This document shows positions 53,954 through 64,000 of a stretch of 64,000 nt of DNA, in pieces; position 1 is the first letter of the stretch; each line of letters starts with the position of its first letter. The stretch is from Ichthyophis bannanicus. Its lineage: Eukaryota > Chordata > Amphibia > Gymnophiona > Ichthyophiidae. The translations under genes and the position numbers were made by a program. The stretch lies in contig CM066035.1 in the NCBI GenBank assembly GCA_033557465.1, forward strand, positions 924,258,522 to 924,322,521, given 5' to 3'. The notes below the pieces were generated by a model. The model was not told the origin of the DNA. It searched no databases and saw nothing but the letters and a program-made list of their open reading frames with translations.

Positions 53954-56140
53954 ATGGAGCCGCCTTCTAAGAAGTGCCTTCACTGTGGAAAATTAGTTTT
54001 CTTTTTAGACTCCAATGCTTGATGTCTAACCTGTTTGGGTCCTGACCCTTTTTCCCCTGATACCTCAGGCTATTATATTGGGAGAAGACCTTCCCTTTTT
54101 CGAGTTTCTGTCGATGCCGTTTTTCCTCCTGAGGAGGACACTGGTTTATTCTTCTCTCCAGGATCAGGTAACCCACAAACAGTCTGTTAAGACTAGCCAA
54201 TTCTTGAAGGGTAAGTCTCATGCCCAGCATGACGACGGCTCTGGCCTTACCCTCAAGACTTCATTGACAATAAAACCTCGGAGGGAGTCTTCGGGCTCCA
54301 AAGCATTTACAGGGTTTCAGGTTGTTCCTGGGGCTCACCCATCACAGAACATACCTGAGCCGTGCCAGGGGGTAGCATCCGCTTCGAGCAGTACTGATAA
54401 CCCGGCATCGGTGTCGAGTGCTGCACTCTTCACCAGGGATGGTCATCGAGCATCCTTGCTACCTTCGGGTCCGAGCGATACGACTCAAATTGACTTTCCT
54501 GCATGTGAGCCGTGCTTGGAGGTGGTATCCGCTTCGAGCGGTACCAATCCCCCCGCATCAGCACTGGTGTCGAGTGTTCCACTCTTCACCTGGGATCGTC
54601 ATCTGGTATCCTCAGTACCTTCGGGGCCGATCGATACAACCCAGATTGGCTTTCCTATATCCCAGCCATGCTCGGGGTTGGTACTGGCTTCGAGCAGTAC
54701 CGATACCCCGACATTGGCGCCGGGATCGAGAGTTCCTCCCTTCACCGGGCATTGTTTTCAGACGTCCTCGCTACCTTCGGTACCGCTCGATGCGACTCCG
54801 ATTAACCTTCCTGTATCGGCATCGCTGATACCACAAACGTCGGTACTTTCTAGACATGTATCGATGGACTTGCTCGCTTCGATGCCGAGTCTGGAATCGA
54901 TATCCAGTCTAGATGATTTGATGTCGACGCGCTTCGGAACCGATCCATATTTCCGGCTTCGCAGTACCGAGGATATTCATCAAGGCTCTTGGCTTACCTC
55001 GGTACCACTTCAGCAGCCCCCGAATACTGCTTCGATGACATTATTGTCCCCGATACCGATACTGGTGTCGGGGTCGATTCCTGCAGTTCCATCGGTGCCA
55101 TCGATCCTTTCTATGCCTAGTTTGGAATCGATACCAGGCACGCACGATGCAGTACTAACTGCTTCAAATCAGAACTCTCAGGATCACTGTCCATCGAGCA
55201 GGATTCTTTTTCTGCACCAGTCCAGTATCTCTTCTGATGCTCAAGCTGCTCCTTCAACCTCAGCTTGCCCAGGATTAGTTCCTATTGGAAATCCTTCTTT
55301 TCAGGAGTTTCTCCTTGACATGGCAACCTTTTCTTGCCATTCCTATTCCTGGTTTTTCTTGACCAAGATCCTGTAGAAAAGGAAAATATAATGCTTCCTT
55401 TACATCATTCTTTACAGGATCTTCTTCTGAGGATATGGGAATCACCTTTGAGGGTTCCCTTGCCTTCTACAGCCATGGACATTCTGTATCAGGTACCTCC
55501 CTCTCCAGGGTTTCAGAAAAACCAACTTCCACATCATTCCATGGTAGTGGAATCAGCATTGAGAAAGGTAAGAAGTAAGAAGCATTCTTATCCGCCAGGT
55601 CGTGCATCTAAAGCACTTGATGCCTTTGGACGTCAAACCTTCCAAACTTCTATGCTGGCTTCAAGAATTATTTCATATATTTTCTATGAGTGACACTTCA
55701 GGAGGTCACAGAGAAATTATCTCGTCTCCTTTTCTGTCAGATCCTAAAGCCTCTGACTATTCCTTGCTTCTTAATCATAGCAGGAATATCTCTTGGTTCC
55801 TTTCTCGTGCTTCTCTAGACTCTTGAGTCTGTCAGCAGATCCTCTGCCATTGCCATTGGAGCACATCGTACAGCCTGGCTGCAAGCTTCTGACTTGAGCA
55901 GATGGGCACAACATACACTGGGTAATTCTCCTTGTACTGGAGAAAATCTCTTCAATAAAGAGGCTTTACGTCAGGTTGCTCATTGCTCCACTGACTTTCC
56001 TAGTTCTGGAAACCGTCCTAAGCCTTCTTTTTCCCAGGACGTAGGAAATGTCCTACCAAACCTTCTTTCCCTAAAGTTTCACCTTTCTTCTGCCCATCCT
56101 CTTGATGTACCCAAGCAAGGGAATCTCATCCTAGTCTGAA
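53954..56140 (+). pseudogene. gag-like gene of F2, long Ser-rich form
   Basis: It starts MEPPSKKCLHCGKLVFFLDS at 53954. A TGA replaces the Trp codon of the zinc motif, and CLTC follows. The frame 54078-55376 is open for 432 codons: Ser, Thr and Pro-rich, with three 50-52-residue repeats and then LESISSLDDLMSTRFG and IGNPSFQEFLLDMATFS. The C-terminal part in other frames has LQDLLLRIWESPLRVPLPST (55413-55472), FQKNQLPHHSMVVESALRKV and ASKALDAFGRQTFQTSMLAS (55605-55664). Homology to F1 gag ends near 56140. Confidence 0.82.
54357..54813 (+). repeat. Three tandem repeats of about 150-156 bp in F2 gag
   Basis: Units at 54357-54506, 54507-54662 and 54663-54813 each begin PC(Q/L/S)G or PCLE. They contain (V/L)ASSSTD-like and LFT-like blocks and end P(S/I/L)D(T/A)T. 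Divergence between units is moderate. F1 has no matching array. Confidence 0.8.
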
Positions 56141-58090
56141 GTCTCCAGACTCTAACCAGGCTAATCATAGCCGGCAACCATAGGTTCCTGTATGTTGCAA
56201 TTCTACAGTTAACTTCTTCAAACTCTACACTGGTTTTTCTTTTCAGTATGCTAAGCTGTTAGGATATTTTTGTCCATGGGTTACAGAATTCTCCCTTTTT
56301 ATCATAAAGGGAGATTACAATTATCCCATGATAGTTTCTGTCCCCACATGGACATTTTTTCCTTCAGCTGACTTACCATATGGTACGTCACCTACCAACC
56401 CCCACTCTTCCAGGGTTTCCCCTGCTCGAGTTGGTACCATACTGAAACACTTCTCCTCTTTCCAGTGTAGATTTTCTACTATCCTTCAATGCATGCTCTG
56501 AACGACTCATCAGACAGGGACGGAAATATCCCTGCTCCCTCTGTCTGTTTTTCTCCCTGTTTTTATACAGGGGGATCCCCTTTTTTCTTCAGTTGCTGCA
56601 CATACAGAAGTTCCAGTGCTTACTTTAAAGTTTCTTGCAAGCTACTTTCATTATCTTGCATAATACTACTCATTGCAGGTTATCTTCTAGCCATATCCTT
56701 GCCTAGGATGTGGCAGCACTTCTGACTGCTGTCAGTTATCTCATTTTCCTTCACAGTGCTCTCTGCAATCTTCAGAGAAGCTTTCTACTATGGGCCCTTG
56801 CTATAGAGCATTGAACTTGTCTCTGAGGGTTTTCCATATAATAGAAAAAGCTTATATAGTCATCCCATGGCTATGTAGGTTCTTTCTACTGTGTCTCCTA
56901 TTGTGATACAGAAGAAAAGCTTTTTCTGCGTGAATGTCCATGGAGTTCCCAATCTGGCAGGAATTTACCCATTTTTTTCCTTGCAGCTTGGTATTTTTTC
57001 TACTCCACTTGGACAACGCATACTCTTTTACTATACATGATACCTCTGAGTCCCTCAACTGGGTCATCCAGGTATCTTAGTCCATGCGTTTCCTTGTCCT
57101 TTGGACATGTCAGAGTCCTCCAGTACTCCTGACATGCTCTTACCAGACTGCTATTATCCTCTGTTTTTCACGCAACCATACTGGTTATCCACTAAAATGC
57201 ATTCCTGCACCACGGAAATAGATTCTCTATATATCTTCAGGTGGTTTTTTACCCCCTTATTAGATGAATCTTTTCCCTTCACATTTCCCATGTGAATGCT
57301 TTTGTGGGGCTCCGTTGCAGGCATATATCCTCAGACTTATAACCATACATATTTTTATAATCTGTGTGGGCATAAGCTATGACATATCTATATCTGACAT
57401 ATCCACACACATATATATATATACATACCTATTGGGAGATGTCCATAGGACGCTAAGTATTACCTTCTACCTCCCTAACTGTGCTATAAAGCTTTTACCC
57501 TCTTAAGGGTCCAGACAGTCAACTTGCCTTTTTTCATATGGCTCAGTAACCAGGAGCGGTTATACACACAATTGCTGCTGTGACGTTAACAGCTTCTATT
57601 TTTGTTATATATCTCCCTGTCTATGAAGTATCAAACTTCTATGTCTTCCTAGCTCTTACCAGCTAGGAAAGACGGTGTACATCTTCTGTTTTCCTTCAGA
57701 ATAGGGGTTTTTTCCATACTCTCTCTTCCTTTCCGGACTGGGCTAATTCTCCAGATCGGTCAGTCATCATCTTTTAGTCCTCAATGATAACTCTGTACCT
57801 AAGAGTTCTCAGCTTTTTCCCATAAAGCTTTCCATTGAAGACCTGCCGTTCTTCTCCTGCCCCAGTTGACACCTGCGTCACCTGCCCATTCCAGATTTGG
57901 AACTTCATCCTCACTGCTGTGAAGTTACCTTGAAGATTCCGCTACTGCATCTACAGTACACTCCATCACAGTTCTACTTCCTACAATCCAGAAGGTAAGT
58001 CCTATGTTGTACTGGTTCATTAAATATTTTAATGATACTTGACATACATTCTAAAGACTCATCTCTCCTGTAGTCTTTAGATTTGCTGTT
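56141..58090. other. F2 internal segment of unknown origin
   Basis: It is pyrimidine-rich on the + strand. Short frames only (the longest are 60-81 codons), without known motifs. A CA/TA microsatellite lies at about 57404-57428. It occupies the place of pol and YR. Confidence 0.6.
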
Positions 58091-58218
58091 CCTTGCAGCT
58101 CTTCTCTATTCAACTCCTACCCCCCCATCCCCCAGGGGATGCAGGGGATCCAGGTTTGGAAAATGCCGTCCTGTCCAGGGATACGCATTTTAGGGATTCT
58201 CCCCTGGCACCCACAGCT

Positions 58219-58330
58219 AGGGAGTCCCCATATGTGAAGACTCATTCCTGCTTGTTCCTGGAGATAGCACAGTTACTTACCTGTAACAGGTGATCTCTGG
58301 GAACAGCAGGAATTAGTCTTCACAACCCAC
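58219..58330 (+). repeat. ICR of F2
   Basis: It is almost identical to the F1 ICR (CATTCCTGCTTGTTCCTGGA, GATAGCACAGTTACTTACCT). Confidence 0.9.
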
Positions 58331-58397
58331 CCACCTCCCCTAGGAGTTGTATCTATTTCCTTTTCTCTCTCTCCTTTCTGTCTCAGCTATGAAACTC

Positions 58398-58584
58398 AAC
58401 TGAAGAGAGGCAGTGGGAAAGGCAGGAAGTCACTGCGCAGGCGCGAGGGATGCTCCCAAAAGCTTTCTGATTGGATGCTGGGGAGCATTCCCATGCAGGC
58501 TCCGTCAGTACCGACGTACCCATATGTGAAGACTAATTCCTGCTGTTCCCAGAGATCACCTGTTACAGGTAAGTAACTGTGCTT
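58398..58584 (+). repeat. Right ITR and outer end of F2
   Basis: 58398-58551 pairs with the left ITR. The extension ATCACCTGTTACAGGTAAGT is shared with F1. Confidence 0.9.
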
Positions 58585-59279
58585 TCTAGCATAAAGACTT
58601 GCTATCCACTGCAGCATAGTAGCATGGGACTTGGAGATGCATATCACCTGGTCTTATCTGGCATTTCCCACTGAAGTTTTTTTCTCCACATTTGTGACCT
58701 CAGTCTGTCCCCTTTCAGCCTCTGCATATGGTGTTCCCATACATTGTTGGAGAAGGAACTGGAGTGGAACTCTGAAGTAGTATGGTGTTAGGCCTACTTA
58801 ACCCTTTCCAGGCTGAGCCCAAAACTCTCGGGATCCAAAATTCTTACTAAATATTCCTATCAAATGGTATATAATACATGACCAAGTTTCAAAATGATTT
58901 ACTGATAGCTACAGGGAGATGGTGTCCTCTTAGTACTGCCTGAGTCACACAGATCTGAAACATACTCTAGGTAGAAACAACCATATCTTTTTCAAACAAC
59001 ATAACTAAAATACTGAAATTGCAGTAGCGTGCTCTGTAATTCCATTATCCTAGACTAAAAGCAATAGTTGCCACAAATGCTGTAGTTAAACTGATACCTT
59101 CCTTATAAAGGGTTCATGTGCACCATTTGAATCTGTTCCACACAGGAAGATGAGTAACAGTAAGAGCAATTGACCATTAAACTCAGCCTGAATTCTTGTA
59201 TATAGTAAGCAAATGGACAATGAAACTCGACGAGAGTTCTTGTATATAGTTAGCAACTGACAGCTGCTTGTTAGCATCT
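58585..59279. other. Anonymous intron between F2 and F3
   Basis: No gene is recognised. TTCTTGTATATAGT recurs at about 59193 and 59233, a minor local duplication. Confidence 0.5.
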
Positions 59280-59412
59280 GACAATTGCTTGTTTTATCCC
59301 AATATATCCTCCAAGTTGAATAACCCTGTTCAATATAAAGCCTGTTGCTATAACTGTTAATTGTAAACCGTTTTGAATGTATATAAGGCAGTATAGAAAA
59401 CCTGTTAAACTT
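59280..59412 (+). repeat. LINE or SINE 3' tail
   Basis: TTAATTGTAAACCGTTTTGA and GGCAGTATAGAAAACCTG resemble the tails at 16388-16532 and 48205-48290. The 5' boundary is uncertain. Confidence 0.55.
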
Positions 59413-59635
59413 GAAAAGTTGACACACTGGATTAATTGATGGTACAGTGAGTGGAGTGATTCAAAGCTCTGTGCTCTATACTTCAGCATGTATATCTTTG
59501 GGTATTTTCAGTTCGGTTTCCTCCTTTGGTAGACTTAACTAGATAGAAGCCAGGCTTTGAGCCAGAAGCCTTCATTAGCAACCACTTGGACAACTATATA
59601 AATGACTCTTTCCAAATTGGCTCGTAGTGTTATAT

Positions 59636-59790
59636 CCAGGAACAAGCAGGAATGTAGTCTTCACAGATGGGTATCATCGGTACCAACAGAGCCTGCACGG
59701 GAACGCTCCCCAGCATCCAATAGGAAAGCTTTTGGGAGCATCCCACAGTGCCTGCATGCTGTCTTCCCGCCTTTCCCAATTGTCCCTCTC
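59636..59790 (+). repeat. Left ITR of F3
   Basis: It matches the F1 left ITR (ACGCTCCCCAGCATCCAAT, CATCCCACAGTGCCTGCATG). Its inner part pairs with 63130-63195. Confidence 0.87.
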
Positions 59791-59935
59791 CAGTTCTTCG
59801 TTTTCCACGGAGCCGACAGGTCACACATCCTGTCACCGCAGGAAAAACCCCCCCACCTTTTTTCTGGAGTTTTTCCAGTAATTTTCTCAGGTGCCACGCA
59901 CCATTTTGGGCACTAGGCCCAACTTTTCCTTCAGA

Positions 59936-61186
59936 ATGGAAAAACCCACTTCGGGTTTTAAAAGGTGTTCGAAGTGTGGCGGTGCCATCTCCGTCACTGA
60001 CACCATGAATGTTTAGGTCCTGACCGCTCTATTTCAGAGTGTGTTGCCTGTGGGATGATGTCAAAGGGGCCGGCAGAACCGAGCTGCTAAGCTTAGCACC
60101 CTTTTTCCCTCAGATGCAGCCTCCATGGCATCGACATCATCCAGGGCTTCGTCTTCCTCCCATGGATCTCAGGTAACTTAACATAAATCTAGCTGGTCCT
60201 CAAAGGATAGAGCTCCTAGACAGCGAGATGCCTCAGGCGTTGCCCTTGGTACTTTAACCAGCAAAATTGCTCTGCGGGAGGCTTTGGCTTCCAAAGCACT
60301 AACAGGGCTCCAGGATGTTCTCGAGGCTTCAACCTCGGCAGAACTACTGGTGCCATGCTCTGGGGTACCGGCCGCTTCTTCCGGTACTGATACCCAAGCA
60401 TCGGCAGTGTCAATAGACCAGAGATTCTTGGTCTGGCAGCTCTTCTCCCAGCCTTGATGCCCTTGAAACCGCTTCAGACAATTCAACCAGTACCGGCACC
60501 GACTGCATTGACATCAGCAGGTATTCTACCGGGACCAAGTCAAGCGTATCCATCCGGTATTGACAAGTCAGTACTGGACCACTCTGATGCCGACTTGGAT
60601 CGGTACCGGTACCGGTACCGTGCCTTGCACAATCACCTGGACTGGACATACTTCAAATCCTCGGATGAGTCTGAAGACTGAAAGCTCTGCTGATACCAGA
60701 GTACTTCTTCCTGAGGATTCCTCTTCTCAGCATAGGATGTCTCCAGAGGATGTCCTTTCAGGATTTTATCCGAGATGTGGCTCGGTCTTTCCATCACAGT
60801 GGCTCCTGAAAAAGAGCCTAGGGCAAAGGAATTAGAAATCCTGCAATACCCTAAAGCTCCCAAGGAGGCAGCTATCTTACCTATTCATGAGATTTTGAAT
60901 GATCTCGTGTTAAACATGTGGGAAACACCTCTAACCACATCTCCTCACTCTCGAAGACTTGACACCATGTATTGAGTTCCTCCTAGTCCTGAGTTTCAGA
61001 AGACTCAATTACCACACAATTCCATGGTGGAGTCAGCAATGAGAAGGATAGTGCAAAAAGGCATGCATCTAATCCTCCAGGACGTGAGTGTAGGACTCTT
61101 GACGCCTTTGGATTTCGAACCTTCCAGGCTTTCTGCTAGGATCAGTTCCTATATGGGAATGTTCCTTAAGGAGGTCACAGGAGATT
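59936..61186 (+). pseudogene. gag-like gene of F3, 3' truncated
   Basis: It starts MEKPTSGFKRCSKCGGAISV at 59936, the same as F1 for most positions. A deletion follows SVTDT and shifts the zinc motif. Ser-rich sequence continues, then DADLDRYRYRYRALHNHLDW (60585-60645), APEKEPRAKELEILQYPKAP (60800-60862) and MFLKEVTGDLELEYS (61158-61200). The Ala-rich C-terminal core of F1 is missing. Confidence 0.8.
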
Positions 61187-61680
61187 TAGAGCTTGAGTAT
61201 TCCACACCCAGCTCAGCTACAAGACAGTCCTAGTTCAAACAGACAATCAAGTAGCAGTGTTCTATGTGAACAAGCAGGGTGGAACAGACTGTCGCTCTGC
61301 AACGAAGCTTTGCGACTGGGCCCTCGCCAGAGAGCATCAGATTCATCTCCTTGCAGTGTATCTTCCAGGCATTCAAAACTCTTGGGCAGACACTCGGTCG
61401 AGTTCTGCTTCCACACGAATGGTCTCTCCATGCAGACCAGGTGGCCAAAAATTTTAAAATTTGGGGAACCCCGGACATAGACCTCTTTGCTAGTCTGCTG
61501 AATGCCAAACTTCCCCAGTTCTGTTCCAGAATTCTGGCTCAGGGTTGTCGGCCAGCAATGCTTTCCTCCTCCATTGGGGACAGGACTTTCTGTATACCTT
61601 TTCACCCATTCCCCTAATTCCCAAAACCCTGTTCAAGCTTCAGAGAGACAGGTCGCATGATTCTCATAGCTCCAAATTGG
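61187..61680 (+). pseudogene. RNase H remnant and methyltransferase segment of F3
   Basis: It joins gag directly to STPSSATRQS, the F1 position near 46055. VFYVNKQGGTD (61257-61290) is the end of RNase H. IWGTPDIDLFASLLNAKLPQ (61461-61520) and YTFSPIPLIPKT are the methyltransferase block. About 1.8 kb of the F1 order is absent. Confidence 0.82.
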
Positions 61681-62845
61681 CCACCGCAGATGTGGTACCC
61701 TCTGCTCCTACATCCCTCTCAAGCTCCGCCTCTGGAGTTAGGATCTGCTCCAAATCTCCTTCCTCAGGAGGATGGGATGCTGTGGCATCCCAATCCCCAG
61801 TCTCTGCATCTCAGGGCCTGGTTGCTGAAAGCCTAGAACTTCATGGTCTTAACCTTTCTCAGCAGGTAAAGGATATCCTTTATGCTTACAGGAAGCCCTC
61901 CACAAGACGCTCTTATGCATTCAAGTGGAAAAGGTTTACCATACGGTGCTCGCAGAAGGGTCTTAACCCTCTTGCGATACTCCAGTAATGATTCCAGAGG
62001 TATCTCCATTTATCTAATGTGGGGCTTAAGACCAATGCAGTGAGTTCATTTGAGTGCTATTACAGCTTCTTTCAAGCCTCTCAATGGATAACCTATTTTC
62101 TCTCATCCTCTCATAGCGAGATTTGAGGCCTTCTTTTAACTAAGCCTCCCATTAAGCCACCACTGGTGGCATGGGACTTAAATCTGGTTCTTGGGCAGCT
62201 CATGAAGCCACCTTTTGAACCATTAGCTACTACCTCTTTGAAATTCCTTTCCTGGAAGGTCATCTTATTGCAATCACATCAGCACGTCGCATCAGTGAAT
62301 TGCAAGCGTTGGTGGCTTATCCTCCTTATACAAGGTTCCATCATAAGGTAGTCCTCAGGACCAATCCACACTTTATGCCAAAGGTGGTGTCACCTTTTCA
62401 TTTAAACCAATTGTTTACCTTCCTATATTCTTCCCAAGGCCTCACACCTCAAATGCAGAAAGGAATCTTCATACTTTGTACTGTAAAAGGGCTTTGGCCT
62501 TTTACTTGCAAAGGACACAGCAACATAGAAAGTCCTCTCAACTCTTTGCTTTTGATCCTGGTCATTTGGGATTTCCAGTCTCCAAAAGAACACTGTCCAG
62601 CTGGATTGCACAGTGTATTGTTTTTTGCCTATGAGAGTAAGAACCTTCCTCTTGAAGGCCATGTCACAGCTCACAATGTGAGAGCCATGGCAGCCTCTAT
62701 GGCTCATCTTCACTCTATTGACGACATCTGTCGAGCAGCTACTTGGGCTTCGGTTCATACCTTCACAGCCCATTACTGCTTAGACAAGGACTCCCGCTGG
62801 GATGCCTTATTTGGTTGGGCTGTTCAACACCTGTTCCATACTTAA
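61681..62845 (+). pseudogene. Tyrosine recombinase of F3
   Basis: LNLSQQVKDILYAYRKPSTR followed by RSYAFKWKRFTIRCSQKGLN (61848-61970) is the N-terminal domain. WDLNLVLGQLMKPPFEPLA (62169-62224) precedes a 1-2 base lesion in the VIL(L)IAITSARRISELQAL block (62260-62312). MPKVVSPFHLNQLF follows (62377-62415), then HNVRAMAASMAHLHSIDDIC (62670-62730) and AATWASVHTFTAHYCLDKDS (62735-62795) with HxxR and the likely Tyr. Confidence 0.85.
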
Positions 62846-62963
62846 TCAACTCCTATCCACCTTCCCTAGTAGGATGCCAGAGACCCATAGGGTGGAAGTG
62901 GAGCCCTTTCACAGGGGCACACAACCTCTGGGGCTTTCTCCCTGGCATCTGCAGCTAGGGAGT

Positions 62964-63070
62964 CCCCATATGTAAAGACTACATTCCCGCTTGTTCCTGG
63001 AGATAGCATGGTTACTCACCTGTAACAGGTGATCTCTGGGAACAGCAGGAATTTAGTCTTCACAACCCAC
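62964..63070 (+). repeat. ICR of F3
   Basis: CTTGTTCCTGGAGATAGCAT with GGTTACTCACCTGTAACAGG matches the F1 ICR with a few changes. Confidence 0.87.
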
Positions 63071-63084
63071 CCACCTCCCCTAGG

Positions 63085-63195
63085 AGCGCTCTCTCCCCCT
63101 CTCTCTCTCCCCCTCTCTCTCTCCCCCCTTTAAACTCAACGAGAGGGACAGTTGGGGAAGGCAGCATGCAGGCACTGTGGGATGCTCCCAAAAGC
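63085..63195 (+). repeat. CT-rich tract and truncated right ITR of F3
   Basis: 63086-63128 is a CT microsatellite. From 63130, ACTCAACGAGAGGGACAGTT and GATGCTCCCAAAAGCT are the inner part of a type F right ITR, cut at 63195. Confidence 0.85.
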
Positions 63196-64000
63196 TATCT
63201 CCAGGAACAAGCAGGAATGAGTCTTCATATGGGTACGTCGGTACCAATGGAGTCTGTGTGGGAATGCTTCCCAGCGTCCAATCAAGAGCTTTTGGAAGCA
63301 TCCCCCCACGCCTGTGTGCTGCCTTTCCTATCTGCCCCTCAGTTTTCGTTTTCTGCAGAGCCGGCAGAACATCCTCCTGTCACCACAGAAAATTCTTTTA
63401 ATTCTTTAGTTTTCTTGTGGTCACGGCTGTCTCCCCGATGCCACCGCTACTGCCGGTGTTTCATTTTTTCTTGTAAATTTTTCCCTTTAAGGGAATATTT
63501 TTTCTTCTGAGTGTCTTACGGTTTTTCAGGCCTTCTAGACCTCTCCATGTCCCTCATGGAACGAACCGCCAGACATTTCCTCCAAGAAATGTTCAAACTG
63601 TGGTGGTACAACTTTATTTTTAGACTCCCAAAATTGGTCTCTAACCTGTTTGGGTCCTGACCTTTTTCCTCTGGAGCCCTCGGGCAACAATATTGTGAGA
63701 AGAGGTTTTCAACATCGAGTTTCCCTCTATGATCCCTTCCAACTTCAGGGCACCGACCATTTCTTCTACACAGGATCAGGTAACCCACAAAGTCTGTTAA
63801 GACTAGCCAACCCTCGAGTGGTAGGTCTCATGCACAGCATGTAGACTGTTCCAGCCTTGCCCTCAAGGGCCCGTTGGCTTCAAAACCCTGGCGGGAGTCT
63901 TCGGCCTCCAAAGCCTATGTAGGGTTTGGGGTTGTTCCTGGGGCTCACCCCTCACAGAACATACCTGAGCCATGCCCGGTGGTGGCATCTGCTTCGAGCG
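63196..64000 (+). mobile_element. DIRS F4, left part only
   Basis: It opens with TATCTCCAGGAACAAGCAGG and a full left ITR (to about 63350), then leader and gag. It resembles F2 more than F1, so it may be the non-autonomous form. The window ends inside gag. Confidence 0.87.
63556..64000 (+). pseudogene. gag-like gene of F4, partial
   Basis: The zinc motif is SKKCSNCGGTTLFLDSQNWS then LTCLGPD (63580-63665), aligned with F2, and here the Trp codon is intact. The start ATG at 63556 is out of frame with it through a small shift. The last bases (ACCTGAGCC ... GCTTCGAGCG) match the beginning of the first F2 tandem repeat. Confidence 0.8.

Larger units (their letters stand above)
53588..58584 (+). 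mobile_element. DIRS F2: gag plus termini, no pol or recombinase
   Basis: Both ITRs (about 154 bp), the ICR and a long gag are present over 5.0 kb. Nothing homologous to RT, RNase H, methyltransferase or YR is found. The interval 56141-58090 is unrelated sequence. The conserved ends suggest a non-autonomous element mobilised by F1-like relatives. Confidence 0.85.
59631..63195 (+). mobile_element. DIRS F3: internal deletion, interrupted by F4
   Basis: Left ITR, gag, an RNase H remnant, methyltransferase segment, YR and ICR are present. RT is deleted at about 61186. The right ITR breaks off at 63195, where F4 starts; its remainder should follow F4 outside the window. Confidence 0.87.

Noticed and set aside
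54078..55376. 432-codon Ser/Thr-rich open frame as a host protein
   Set aside because: It continues the zinc-motif start and ends in the QEFLLDMA block common to type F gag, between F2 termini.
40541..59630. Further DDX3 exons (for example the KDKDAYSSFG or FDDRGR regions, or the DEAD-box core)
   Set aside because: I read the gaps between mobile elements for these peptides and found none.

Overview
This is vertebrate, probably amphibian, genomic DNA. It has no bacterial or viral gene layout. By my reading about nine tenths of the 64 kb consists of decayed DIRS-type (tyrosine-recombinase) retrotransposons. The rest is CR1/L3-like LINE fragments, short SINE or LINE tails, one hAT-type MITE and stretches of anonymous intron. 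The abundance of DIRS suggests a caecilian or salamander, but species is inference. The only host coding sequence I can support is a 51-nt exon at 40790-40840. It has canonical splice sites and encodes the GRYIPPHLRN motif of the DDX3/PL10/An3 RNA helicases, so the window appears to lie inside that gene's introns, on the + strand.

I sort the DIRS copies into four families by their inverted terminal repeats (ITRs) and internal complementary regions (ICRs). Type A copies are A0, AX, A1, A2 and A3. Type C copies are C0, C1 and a tail. Type G copies are G1 and G2. Type F copies are F1 to F4 plus a fragment. Each full copy reads: left ITR, leader, gag with a Cys zinc motif, pol (RT, RNase H, Dam-like methyltransferase segment), tyrosine recombinase (YR), ICR, right ITR. 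All are on the + strand and all have frameshifts or stops, so none codes for an intact protein set.

Layout. 1-850 is the 3' end of A0, joined head-to-tail to AX (about 856-12180). AX is split inside its methyltransferase segment by the young copy A1 (5311-11031) and carries a type F fragment at 2840-3318. After a type C tail (12356-12836) comes the old copy C0 (about 13225-40540). C0's recombinase gene is cut into three pieces by two insertions: C1 (14624-28115), which holds A2 (15261-21352) and a CR1 LINE (about 21840-23524); and G1 (28427-40053), which holds A3 (28756-34511), a CR1 tail and a 196-bp hAT MITE. From 40541 to 42584 lies intron with the DDX3-like exon and old LINE pieces. F1 (42585-48200) sits in a LINE 3' tail. 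G2 (about 49050-53387) is 5' truncated. F2 (53588-58584) keeps gag and termini but has 1.95 kb of unrelated DNA in place of pol and YR. F3 (59631-63195) has lost its RT, and F4 (63196 to the window end) is inserted in F3's right ITR.

The genes of one element would act together as follows (family knowledge): gag packages the RNA, RT and RNase H make a circular DNA with the help of the ICR, and YR inserts the circle without target duplication. The junctions visible here fit that model.
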